A stretch of 64,000 nt of DNA from assembly GCA_902729315.2 (NCBI GenBank), contig LR746270.1:2343501-2407500 (forward strand), written 5' to 3'. Positions 50,569 through 61,279 of this stretch are shown here, one piece after another. A model generated the notes under the pieces. The model had not been told where the DNA came from and ran no database searches. It worked only from the letters and a program-made list of their open reading frames with translations. The DNA is from Spirodela intermedia (Eukaryota > Streptophyta > Magnoliopsida > Alismatales > Araceae). Made by a program: the position numbers and the translations under genes. Numbering within the stretch: the first letter of the stretch is position 1; the number at the start of each line of letters is the position of its first letter.

Positions 50569-50922
50569 AGGTACTTCTCATTCTCACAGGCAATCGATGA
50601 AGCCGAGGACGAGTGGAGCCAGCACAATGCCAAGAGGCTTATTGAGACCACAAGTGAAAAGGGTCTGAGGCGAGTGATCCCCAAGGATTTCCCCTATTTC
50701 CACGTGGAGTTTGGCTTAGACAGGGGATTCGTCCACGTAATTGACGACGAGGGAAGCTTCAACAGCAACATTGGCCTGAACGTCATCAGGGGCATGCTCC
50801 AACTCCCTGAGGAGGACATGTACCGCCGCCGCCGACAGGAAGCTGTAGAGACCCAGAGGTCAGCGGTGGCAGCTTTCGCACGGGAATGGGAACCCTTCGA
50901 CTGGACAAAACAACTCAGCTAA
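46196..50922 (+). CDS. CWF19L2: CWF19-like protein 2 (CwfJ-domain splicing-associated protein)
   Basis: Eight exons: 46196-46541, 46634-46776, 47924-48127, 48195-48752, 49283-49362, 49538-49892, 50148-50360 and 50590-50922, for 743 aa. The start ATG gives MLSGIKIIPRDKV; upstream in-frame starts are GTG only. Residues about 20-115 are Lys/Ser/Asp-rich and probably disordered and nuclear. EMGLDWMLK and PNPRELNPYYKDSG are conserved family blocks in the middle. The CwfJ N-terminal domain starts near 515 (QQERCQFCFENPSQPKHLV, with a C-x-x-C pair at 520 and 523) and includes GHCCILPLQ, FLETVIGL and RRHCLVECVPLP. The CwfJ C-terminal domain is in the last exon (FPYFHVEFGLDRGFVHVIDD, RGMLQLPEEDMYRRRR). 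The yeast homologue Cwf19/Drn1 works with lariat debranching enzyme on spliceosome-derived lariats. The exon 3 acceptor is TAGCAG, so one glutamine may be optional. Confidence 0.95.
47244..47300. repeat. (TG)n(AG)n compound microsatellite in CWF19L2 intron 2
   Basis: A TG run (47244-47274) passes directly into an AG run (47275-47300), inside the 1.15-kb intron between exons 2 and 3. A compound dinucleotide repeat like this is normally highly length-variable. Confidence 0.9.
50531..50567. repeat. (TC)n run upstream of the CWF19L2 exon 8 acceptor
   Basis: A TC run of about 37 bp ends 22 bp before the exon 8 splice acceptor (TTCTCACAG). It extends the polypyrimidine tract far beyond the usual length, so length changes could affect use of this acceptor. 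That effect is inferred. Confidence 0.8.
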
Positions 50923-53460
50923 TTCAGCAGCTCATGTAAGCATATCTAATAATAACCCTTTCTGAATGGTTGCCTAGATCGTTATCACTGTTAGGATCTT
51001 GTCTTTGAATTATGCCCCCCAATATTTTTTTATTAACTTGCATCTGAAGAGCAGGAATCTGAGCCTAGTAAGGTATGCTGATGGTGGTGCGTTGGTCTTT
51101 GAATATGTCTATGGTTTTGACTGTGTTCTTCTTGTGCGTGTCCATCGTCTCTTGGATTTCTAAGTCAACTCAACCTGACATTAGCAACAATAAGCACATT
51201 TAAGTCCATGTAGTTGATGGAGCCATCTACTGAGCAATCAGATGAAAGTTATCTCATTTTTGACTCCCTTGAGGCTTGACAGATGCTATTTTTTGCATCA
51301 CATAAGTGGAGCTAAGATAATTAGGCCAGAAATGGATATCTAGATCTGGGTTGGCGTCTAGAACTGCCAACTTACCATTTGAGGTGGGCTTCTTCTGACC
51401 CACTCTTTCCGGTCCGAGTTGTAAACAAAGATTTATTGGCCCTTGATTGGCCCAGCTGCAAGTCTTCGAAGCAGAGATTTATCCAGTGGTTTGTAAAGAG
51501 CTTTCAGCAGCTAAGGAAGTCACTTTGCTTGACTTGAGTTGCTCAATTTCTTGCTCCATGCTTATGACACATAATGGACTGAGGCTATAAGACTCTTGAA
51601 GAATCCCCTTCATCATGTGTGCGTGGCTTACCCTGTACAGTCTAAGTTAAACTCACTTTAATTGGTAATGGAAGAATTGAGAAAGTTGCAATTGCCTACA
51701 AGAGTCTCAATAAAATTGAATTGGGGCACATTTTGTCCCTCCATTTATTCAAGGTTCTGACTTCTCTTGGTCTTTTGTTGTTAAGAGTATCACCAGGTAA
51801 TCTTTGACGTGACCCATACCTAAAGGTCGTGGTAAATATTGGTTAAATAATCAATATAATAATGAAAATTAAATATGGTTCCAATATATATTTTTTAAAT
51901 ATATCACTAGTGAGGATTTTTATTAGGAAAAATGAGATTATTTTCAAGAGGAATAATATGATTCAAGATATGTAGATTATTATAGATGAAACGTTTTGCA
52001 AATCTTAAAACTCATTTATCAACACTTTTTAGATTTTTTATCCACATTTATTTAACCTTTAATTTTACATATTACACATTCAATTATGTCAAAGTAAGTA
52101 TGAGATGTTGTTTATTCCTCATCATGTAAAGGAAAAAACCACTCAAATTTGATGTTCAAATGGTGTTAAGCTAAATATATTTCTTAAAATTTGGCATGAG
52201 ATACTTTAAATTGGATGACCTCACCAAAGAGTCGAGAAATGATTCTTAAGTTTCTCAGTGTATCCTAGAAAATGTTAAAGAATCACTCAATCCACTAATA
52301 TCTCTCTATTTTCCCAATGAAATCTAGTAGGTATAATGGAATGTAAATTAGAGAACATTTGGTTGATAAAAATGAAAAGTTTTGTATATGTTTTCATGCT
52401 TTTATCCAATAATAAATTTTCAATCAAATGAAGGAATAAGAAGATTAAATATAATATAAAAAATAATCATAACATTACAGTCATCTTTATTGGTGATACA
52501 TATGACCCTAGCCTATGTTTTGTTTGAAGATGAAGAAGATACCAAACACAATATCATGATCACATGCTTTGATCCTTTTAGAGTAATTTCTCACCCATGA
52601 GGAGGGAGATAACTTGTAAAAGATAAGAGTATACAACTAAGTGAGTCATAAGACGTCATGAAGAGTTATCGATTACATCACATTTGGGCCACACTTATCC
52701 AAATAGGTGATGGATTACATTGAATGTTACCATTCACTGCCTAGCAGTGCTTATGAGCGTGCTGGGCATGGTACTCAACTCAAGAATGAAAGCTTAGTAA
52801 TCAGACCTAAAATTTACAAAGACTACTTGTTTAAGTGACAATATTGTGAAATGAGACTTTCCTTCTTCAACAGGACCATGCCAATCATTACACTTCATGG
52901 AGGTATGTGACTAAATTGTGCAACATATTCATACATGCACTTATCAGCATGGCATGGCATGCACAAATATGCATGACTCGAGCAGATTATACCATCAAGT
53001 CAAAGCAAGGATTATAGGAGGCATTCATGGACCTTTGGAGATATTGTGTGTAGGTAGCACATGTTGGCATCTATATGGCATGATGTCACATAGTGTTGTT
53101 ACAGTGTGACATGTTGTGAGATGAACAACACATGGATCATCAAACATTGTGATGTCGTATAACATGGCACATGTAGAGACATGGAGCATACAATAACAAT
53201 GAAATGGGGTTGACATGTGAGGTTACTAACCTCTTAGGGATGCTCTACATTGGAAACTTGCACTACTAGCTAATCCTATCAAGAGAATAGTTGCACTGCC
53301 CTATCAACAAGTTGGTTAACCACCAACTGTCATGTCCCAGATTGTCAAGCAATCACATCATGGGGTAAGGTTAAGTCCTTTTTATTCTACAAAAGAAGGC
53401 CATGGGCGATCACAACTTTTCTTGTCAAGTGTTGCTAAACCCTTCACTGCATATTGGAAC
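50923..53460. other. Gene-free DNA between CWF19L2 and the psaB insertion
   Basis: It begins with the CWF19L2 3' untranslated region. No gene is recognisable. 51840-52460 is AT-rich. 52900-53220 is rich in short 'catgg/gcatg/cacatg' motifs and looks like old repeat DNA. No transposon protein could be read on either strand. Confidence 0.5.
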
Positions 53461-54250
53461 TACGTCATAATTTCCCATCTGCCTTATGATCAAGCTTGTT
53501 TCTAGGATTCCATACTTTAGGCCTTTAAGTTCATAATGACGTCATGCTTGCCCAATGGATACAATCCACTCATGGTAAGACTTCATATGGGTTTGATGGA
53601 CTCTTTATATTTAACAACTGGCCCCACATTTAATGCTGGTAAAAAAGATGTGGCTACCTGGCTGGTTGAATGTTGTTAACAGGAATTAGTAATTCACTCT
53701 TCTCAACGACAGGTTCTGGAGATTTCTTAGTCCATCATGCTATTGCTCTAGGGTTTGCATACAACTACCTTGGTTCTAGTAAAAGAAAGGTGTTTTAGAT
53801 GAAAAGGATGGGATGGTACTTGTGATATTTCAGCTTGGGACTCATTTAATTTGACAGTTTTCTGGATGTCAAATACCATTGGATGGGTTACTACTCTTTA
53901 TTGGCATTGGAAACACATTACATTCTGGCAAGGTAATGTTTCACAAATTAGTGAGTCCTCCACTTCTTTGATGGGTTGGTTAAGAGATTTATTTATGGCT
54001 AAACTGCTCACAAGTTATCAGTGGATATAACCCTTTCGGTATGAATAGTTCTTATTTGGACATCTTGTTTGGGTTAATGGATTTATGTGTTCAATCTCCT
54101 GCCGTGGGTTGGGCACTGGCAGGAATTAATTGAAAAGTTAGCATGGGCTCATGAGCGCACAGCACACCTTTAGCAAATTTGAATGGATGGAGAGACAAGC
54201 CCAGTGGCCCTATCCATTGTGCAAGCAAGATATGTAGGATTGGCCCATAT
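53461..54250 (+). pseudogene. psaB: Nuclear plastid DNA insertion: decayed 3' part of psaB
   Basis: The plus strand carries the last third of the plastid gene for photosystem I P700 apoprotein A2, broken by stops, frameshifts and deletions. Readable blocks in order are [59 protein letters not shown] (about 53819), [48 protein letters not shown] (about 54116) and SPVALSIVQARYVGLAH (about 54198). The match stops abruptly just after this, some 25 residues before the normal end of psaB. Two internal deletions are visible: one between the codons for VHNDVMLA and QWIQS (about 53549), another around 53785-53815. It has no function and is an old plastid-to-nucleus transfer, possibly by way of the mitochondrion. 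Confidence 0.9.
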
Positions 54251-54640
54251 AAATGACGCATGTGATGAGTGGATAATGCATAGGAGGTCAAGCAATATGA
54301 GAAGAAACAACCCCTAAAGAGGCCAGAGCAAGACCTAATAGAACCATTGACTTTAGTTCCTGATTCGGTCAGAGTGGAAGTCAGCCTGAACTCACCTTTC
54401 AGTCTCTGTTGAGCCCATCTTGCTATGCACTGAGGTACGGTGGGCCATTGGTCTCTACACATACATCCTCATCCAGGGGAAGCACACAAACACCATATTA
54501 AGAAGATAATAAGCCGAAAGCAGAAACCATTAGAGAAAATGGAGCACAAGATCTCAGTTGCACATGAAAATTTTACCAAAAATGGGACAGGATGTCTGCC
54601 ACAGTAAGTCTCCTCTGCCCCTCAACACCGGAGAGCCATT
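54251..54640. other. Junction DNA and PurM 3' untranslated region
   Basis: Sequence beyond the psaB match is not recognisably plastid. The right part must contain the 3' untranslated region of the minus-strand PurM gene. No other gene is seen. Confidence 0.45.
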
Positions 54641-57600
54641 TCATGCGAATATCACACCTTCACCAGATATAACCTCACCAATGAGAAATGCAGGGTTGTT
54701 GCTCCCACTGGATTCTGTAAGTATCCTTGCAGAGGTCTCACGGTTCACAACAAGAACCATTCCGATTCCCATATTGAATGTTCGCCTCATCTCCGAATCT
54801 TCAATGTTTCCAATCTGCGATGACAAAATATCAATCAACCAAATGGAATGCCCCGAAAGAAACAATAAAACAGTTGTTTCATCTCTTTTTTTTTTTTTAG
54901 AACCTCATCACATTCTCGCTATATCATCAGGAAAAATATAGCGAGAAATACCATATTCCCCTAGGAAAAATATTTTAGGTTCGCATTGTATATTTTTAGC
55001 TAGTTTGTTCACCTTTGACATCATTGAGCTTTCCTATGATTCATGTCAACGGATGTGACTGAGAGACTGTTCGTATAATGGTTATTTTTTTCTCTAATTC
55101 AATGTGCACTCTTCTTTCTCGTCATATCAATGTTTAGAAAATCCTTATTTATAGGCTTCGGACAGAGCTATGTGAGAAAAAAGAAAGAAAGAGTAGGAAA
55201 AAAATCAATTTCGAATAATTAGCAAAAAACTGACACAAAAATGTATACTTTTTCAAAAGAGTTCCCAGATAAATACCTCCTGGATCCATTTGAATATAGC
55301 AGGAACTTCCCAAGAATCTTTGTAAATTTTTGCTCCAAGGCCTGTTGGAAATACTCTAGGTATGTTGTCTGTAAAGCCACCACCAGTGATATGTGCTATT
55401 CCCTTCACACCACCTTTGCTGATAATGTCAAGAACCTATTGTTCATTGCATACCAATGCTTCAGCCATCAGACCTCCAAGGTAATTACTTCTCAGATCTA
55501 GTAGTGACAAACGCAAAACAAAATATTATCCATACAAATATATACCTGTTTAACATAGATAACAGTCGGAGCCATTAGCGCTTCACCTAATGTAACTGAT
55601 TTACCACTGTTTGTAGGAAGCTGATCATTCAACGAACGACCACTGTGTGCTAGAACCCTAAAATACATGCAAGGAAATCAATAATACAGAAGCAGCTGGC
55701 AAGCTTTACGTTAAAAGAGGACGAAGTACATTTTAAAAAACCTACTTTCTCACTAGAGAGAACCCATTCGAATGAACACCACTGGACGGGAGGCCAATCA
55801 GAATATCGCCCTCTTCAATACCCTTCCCGTCAATGACCGACTCCTTCTTGACAATACCAACAGCAAACCCACTAAGATCGTACTCGCCTTTTGCATAGAA
55901 ATCTGGCATCTCAGCTGTCTGCAACACATACCTTTACATTACAAATTATGAGAAAAACGACAGAAATTGACAACTATTGTGTTAAAAAAACTCCACCAAA
56001 TTCCAACTGCATGGATTCCTTTGAGAATAGAAGTGCATATCAAGTGGCCCGAACAAGATCTAGTCCAAGGAATTAATTTCTCAACTGATCAGATAGATCA
56101 CTCAAGTCAGTTGTTTAATTCATAATTCTAAGACTGTGTAGGATTAAATGATCAAGATTAGCTCACTTATGCCTCACAAATACCCTCATGTCTCAAGTGC
56201 CGCACTCGATTATTGCATGACTCAATTTATGATACCCACATGTCTTATGTACTACACTGGATTACTGTATGACTCAATTTATGATACCCTCATGTCTTAT
56301 GTACTACACACGATTATTTTATGACTCGATTTATGATGCGCGCCCATCCCTTAATATAGTCAATGCCCTATGCTAACAGATACATTAGCCATGATATTAT
56401 GATGCACACATCCTCTAAAAGATTGTCCTTTATAGTGGACTAATGACCACCTCATCAGTCACAATATACAGAATATGGAGGATGGAGGATTGGCGGGGGG
56501 CCATCTGGAACCTGAAAAAATCGTGATATGTATCTGAGGTTTAGTGCAAGTCCGATTGCCCTAAAGGTAACTCACTCTGAAAGCCAAACCCATGACAATG
56601 AAAACCACATTAGTTTAATATATTGCGTTGACACAGCAAGCTGTTGGATCAGAAATCACTGGCACGATGCTAGGACTCAACTAGTCACTGTGCACAAAAG
56701 ACCATCTCTCTTGAGTTCACAAACAAGATGCAAGAAAGGAACAAGCTATTTTGAACCAAACGCCTTCCCTCATGAGACGTGGATGTGTACAACCAAAGTT
56801 TTGTGCATCCAAAGTGAGAAGCTGACCAATTCTGAATCAAAATGACAAATAGATAAAGACGAGTCTCAATCTGCGGACCATAAGTGCAGCCAACAGATGA
56901 GGTAAGTCTACATCACGAAAAGTCCTACATTAAGCAACTATTTACACTCTATACTGGTTTACGTCCCATGGGAAAAGGTATCATCACAAAATCCTATACG
57001 TATCCCTTGAATAAGGTGATTTTTAAAACTACGTATCCATTGAATATTTCTTCCGCATCTTTTACGTTCCATTTTATTACTCGAAATGATGAATGCGACC
57101 CTACATCAAAGACAACAGCCAATTAGTGATGTTGATTCTCCGGAGGCTTCTGATGAGGTAAATGGTTTTCCATTTTCCCAGCCAGTAAGGAATGAAGCCA
57201 CAACTTCCCAACCAACAGTACAGTGGACTGGAGATCACTGATACCCCTTCTTCTCCAGCTTGACCCAGGTGGTTTGATGGCTAACTCTCCCCCATTTGAT
57301 GGCACAAGGAGACAACGGACACTAAATAACATAAGAGGGAGGAGGCTGGAGGCCACTAAATCCCATCTTCCTGTAAGGGACTGCTATTGATGCTATTTAC
57401 TTCCTCTCTCAAGGAGGAAGATTTTTACGTTCTCTTCTCAGAAAGCACTTACTTTCCTTAAAAGCATGGCCACTCATCAATGAAATAACGGTAGATCCAG
57501 TTTGTATAGCTTTTTTCTAAATCTGAAAGAGAGGAAAAAAAAATTTCGAATACAAGGTTTCGGAGGTTTAAACCCAAAAAACAAAAAAAGGGAGCTATGG

Positions 57601-60036
57601 CAAAGAGATGCATGACTCAGTAAAATAGAAATTTCTGGTAAAAAATGCTAATTATGGTACCTCTCCTCCCAAGAGAACACAGTCAGATTGCCGGCATCCA
57701 TCAACAATCCCCTTTATTACCTGAAATGCACCACAAAATGAACATTGATATAACAAGCAGTGATATAAAGATAACACTGGACATAATCAACACAATTTCA
57801 AGTAGAAAAGAAACCTTAAACCTAAAGATTCATAAGGAATTCATTGTAAGAAAACATGAGAAGTTTGTGATATCCACCTGTTCTGCGAGATCAACATCAA
57901 GCTGGCTTGTTGCAAAATAGTCAAGAAAGAACAATGGTTTCGCTCCAGAAGTAACAATATCATTCACACTCATCGCAACCTGTGAAGATGCATCAAACAG
58001 ACTTTGTTCACTATGAACCAGTGAATCATTTTTGGTTGTGAAAAAGTAACGGCCTCTACCAGATCAATCCCAATGGTACCATGGATGCCCGTTTCAAATG
58101 CCAGTTTAAGCTTGGTTCCAACACCATCCGTACCAGCAACAAGGTATGAATCCCCTGATCATATTAAACAAAAAATTGGTTTATAATGCACAATATTTTA
58201 ATTCATCAAAATTTTATGAAGTTATTTGGAAGTCTCATTTTGAGAATTATTCATTTGTGGTTTCAGTGCCCCAGAGTCCATATTTTTCGTTAAACAAGAC
58301 TCATTGGTTGATCACTTCCAAAAATTTCAAAAAAAGCATTGAAATTTCCAGTAGCACCAAGCTTTGAGCTATTTTATCCCATGGAAAATCAGAATATCTA
58401 CAAAAAAACCAGTGTCTGTCGCATGTAAATACAATCATGGTCTAGTCGTTGACCGTTTTTTTTAAAAAAAGTTATATGTTCACAAAGAGAGCCAAAAAGT
58501 ATACAAGTTTGGCATGTGCCTTCATGAAAGGTAGCAAAAGCAGCAGAGAGTTAATGAGTATTAGATTCGTCCAAGGCCTCTAGGTTGACACCGAAAATCA
58601 GAGAATATTGAGTATAATATTTTGCACCGGTCCTCACAACAGGCAGCGTTTCCCATTGACATTTAATGGTTGTTGGACACTGGAAAGCTTTCAGGTCATG
58701 CAGAGCCTAAAAAATTCCAAGGGTTTCAACTAAAAGATTTTCCCTCATACTGGCTGCTCGGGAACCAACCACTTGTGAGCCTATAGGACCATAAGTGAGG
58801 ATTATTCCAAATAACTATTTTTCTGGGAAGTGATATTCCCGACAATTGTCCTGTTTTTCAAGTGTGTTTCAGTTCACATAGGACTTGCAAAACTTCTTAT
58901 AAAAGAAAATTCATACGGCCATTCAATTCTGAGTTCATATGAGATACCAAACTTTCAGAGAATTAAATCTCATTTTTTGAGCCGTGAAATCTTTGAAGTA
59001 CGCTGTGAAATCGGCTAATTAGTCAAATCCATATGGAAATTGACGCTCTGCTTCTTGGTATCGATGAACAGAGAATCACAAAACTGGAAGATTTCTGAAT
59101 CCATATGGGCAAAACTCATGGATATTTTTTACGTTTCCATATGGAGACGATGATTAAATCCATATGGAGATTTCTGAATTAATATCAATATCTCCTGAAA
59201 GAATAAATAATAGACAAAACTCATGGGAAACTGAAATAATTGGAAGAAAATTTCAAATACCGACTTTGTCGAGCACTAGAGAGAACTATAATAGGCAGAC
59301 AGCATAAAGCTTCCATTAATGCAAGGCATATCCAAATACAGTGGGACATGAGATCACAAAAAGCAAGTAAATTCAAGGGGAGAGATCACAGAAAATCGTT
59401 ACCACAGTCTCTCTGTCAGAAAGACTTCGTCTGTGATGAGAAAAAGTAATATATGAGAGAAAGAAAAAAGAGTACAACGGAGCATTCAGCTGCCACTTTG
59501 CTTCTAATTTTCCCCGAGAAAATTCCCCGCAGGGAGAAGAAAGAAAGGGCAAGGATAGTAAGGCTATGGACGAGTTGTTCTTAGCTTCAGGGATTCCCTG
59601 AACAGAGAAATGTATCAAAGGAAGAATCGGCATAATAAGTGAGGAAAGTACCCAGGGGGAACAGCCCGCCAAAACCCCCAATGCCTGGCGCCATCTTGGC
59701 GATCCTTCGAACGAGCTCCGTGCCGGCGTCGATGTCGACGCCGGCTTCCTTATACGTGAGGCCGCGAGCTTCGGCCCCTCCTCCCGCTGATGAGGAGGAA
59801 GAAGATAAGCAAGACACAACCGGACTAATCCTCCACGTCTCCCCTGGAGACGCAGCCCGAAGCACCATCCTCTCCAGGCCAGAGACCCTCCCCCGCCGGG
59901 AGGAGACGATCCCGCAGCCACAGCACGCTTCCTTCGCCTGCTTCTTCTCTCCCGCCTTGGGAGCAAACACGGCCGCGGCACAGCCGTGGACGACCTGCTC
60001 CGCCGTCGCTACGGCTACCCCGAAGCTCCCGTTCAT
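54641..60036 (-). CDS. PUR5: Phosphoribosylformylglycinamidine cyclo-ligase (AIR synthetase, PurM), organelle-targeted
   Basis: Eight exons on the minus strand: 59652-60036, 58060-58154, 57878-57979, 57661-57720, 55746-55918, 55546-55657, 55277-55435 and 54641-54814, for 419 aa ending in TGA. All junctions are GT-AG. The ATG at 60036 ([16 protein letters not shown]) is the first in frame; the frame is open further up only from GTG. Residues 1 to about 80 are Ala/Ser/Arg-rich and fit a plastid (or dual) transit peptide. The PurM domain begins at [12 protein letters not shown] (about 94) and holds the ATP-binding GTDGVGTK (136-143), then [64 protein letters not shown] and [11 protein letters not shown]. 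It is the enzyme that closes the imidazole ring (FGAM to AIR, with ATP) in step five of purine synthesis. The exon 7 acceptor has a weak pyrimidine tract. Confidence 0.96.
56180..56335. repeat. 52-bp tandem repeat, three copies, in PurM intron 4
   Basis: Units start at 56180, 56232 and 56284 ('ataccctcatgtct' or 'atacccacatgtct') and each ends with 'tatgactc-atttatg' or a close variant. Copies 2 and 3 are more alike than either is to copy 1. The array lies in the 1.7-kb intron between exons 4 and 5. Confidence 0.85.
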
Positions 60037-60150
60037 GGTGAACAATAAGAACAATGGAAGAAGAACAGCGCGCAGGTTCCCGATTAGTCCGGACACTCCA
60101 ATCGGCGCTTGATGAAGCAGGTCCAGTGACAGTATTCCTGGGGTATTAGG

Positions 60151-60153
<3 letters not shown>

Positions 60154-60188
<35 letters not shown>

Positions 60189-60240
60189 ACTTCTCGTCGC
60201 CGTTACAGTACCTTCTTCCTTTCCTCTTTATTTAAAGCTT
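60154..60240 (-). promoter_or_regulatory. PurM promoter: TATA-like site and (GA)n leader
   Basis: A GA run (60154-60186) lies about 120-150 bp upstream of the PurM ATG. Further up, a TATA-like TTTAAATAAAG (minus strand, about 60229-60240) sits where a core promoter is expected, implying a leader of about 165-175 nt that would include the GA/CT tract. Confidence 0.5.
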
Positions 60241-60390
60241 CCCTCCCTCCGGCCACCCTAACGGGTCTCTGTACTTTCTTCGGGTGGCTCCGGAAGGGGA
60301 ACCTGATCCGACAGCAGCACTGATACCCCACCCGCCATATCTCCCTCCTTCAAGACCCGCCGCTCCTCTGAAACATTTTTTGTCAAGAAC
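60241..60390. other. Upstream flank of the PurM promoter
   Basis: GC-rich sequence between the TATA-like site and the AT-rich repeat array; no coding sequence is seen. It marks the edge of the compact GC-rich PurM promoter. Confidence 0.4.
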
Positions 60391-60393
60391 TTT

Positions 60394-61250
60394 AGGTTAT
60401 TTGAATAATTCCCGTCTCCTTTGTAGATAAAAAATAAATATTAATTATCTCACCGGGTATAAATGGATTTCTCAAGATCAAATCTCGCCCATTTATCAGA
60501 TATTTAGGAAGAAATATTATAATCCAGTATGCGTAGTTAATTTTCCGAATTAAATATTTTGGTTATTTTTAAATAAAATTTTGGTTGTTCGATAATTAAT
60601 TAGGGTTTTAACCCCCGTCTCAATTATCATAAGATATTACGAAAATGTCAGCAAAATGATGAGCTTAACATGAGAAATGCTGGTCCATTTACCACATATT
60701 TAGTAATAAAAATTATAATCCACTCTGCTTATTTATTTTCTGGATAATTTTTTTTGGTTATTTGAATGATTCCTCAATCTTTTTAGATAATAAATAAATA
60801 TTGATAATCACGAGAAGGCTTTCAATTGAGATAAAAAGGTTTTTATTAATATAATAATAAAAATAAAAATATCACGTTGGAACATTTACCAGATTTTTTA
60901 AGTAAGAAAAATTATAATCCACCCTACGTATTTAATTTCCCAAACCAATTTTGTTTGGTTATTTGAATAATTCCCTACCTCTGCAGATAATAAAAAAATA
61001 TTGATAATCATCAGAAGCCTTTTCATTGAGAGAAAAAGGAAATTTATTATTATAATACAAATAAAAAATATCATGCTGGAGTATTTACCAGATATTTTAA
61101 GGAAGAAAAATTATAATCCACCCTGCGTATTTATTTTGTGTTATTTGAATAATTCCCAACCTGGGTCGAGAAAAATATATACTGAGAATCATCATAATGC
61201 TTTTGATTTCAGAAAAAAATATTTTTTTATTAATCCAATAATCAGAAAAT
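60394..61250. repeat. Tandem array of about 198-bp units between PurM and the MUSTANG-like gene
   Basis: Two anchors recur in register. 'attataatccaccctgcgta' and variants occur at about 60517, 60712, 60909 and 61109 (spacing 195-200 bp). 'ggttatttgaataattccc' and variants occur at about 60394, 60560, 60756, 60956 and 61139. Between them lie 'gataataaaaaaatattgataatcat' variants and a 'ttttcattgagataaaaagg'-like block, partly missing in some units. Copies 3 to 5 are the best preserved. The array is AT-rich and non-coding, and fills most of the spacer of a divergent gene pair. Confidence 0.85.
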
Positions 61251-61279
61251 ATCCCGTATATGCGACAAATTACTAGTAG

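Noticed and set aside
53461-54250. A functional photosystem I gene
   Set aside because: Multiple stops, frameshifts and deletions, and the C-terminus is missing.
57123-57356. 77-aa minus-strand open frame in PurM intron 4 as an extra PurM exon
   Set aside because: No similarity to PurM, and exons 4 and 5 join in phase without it at the conserved GGETAEMP motif.
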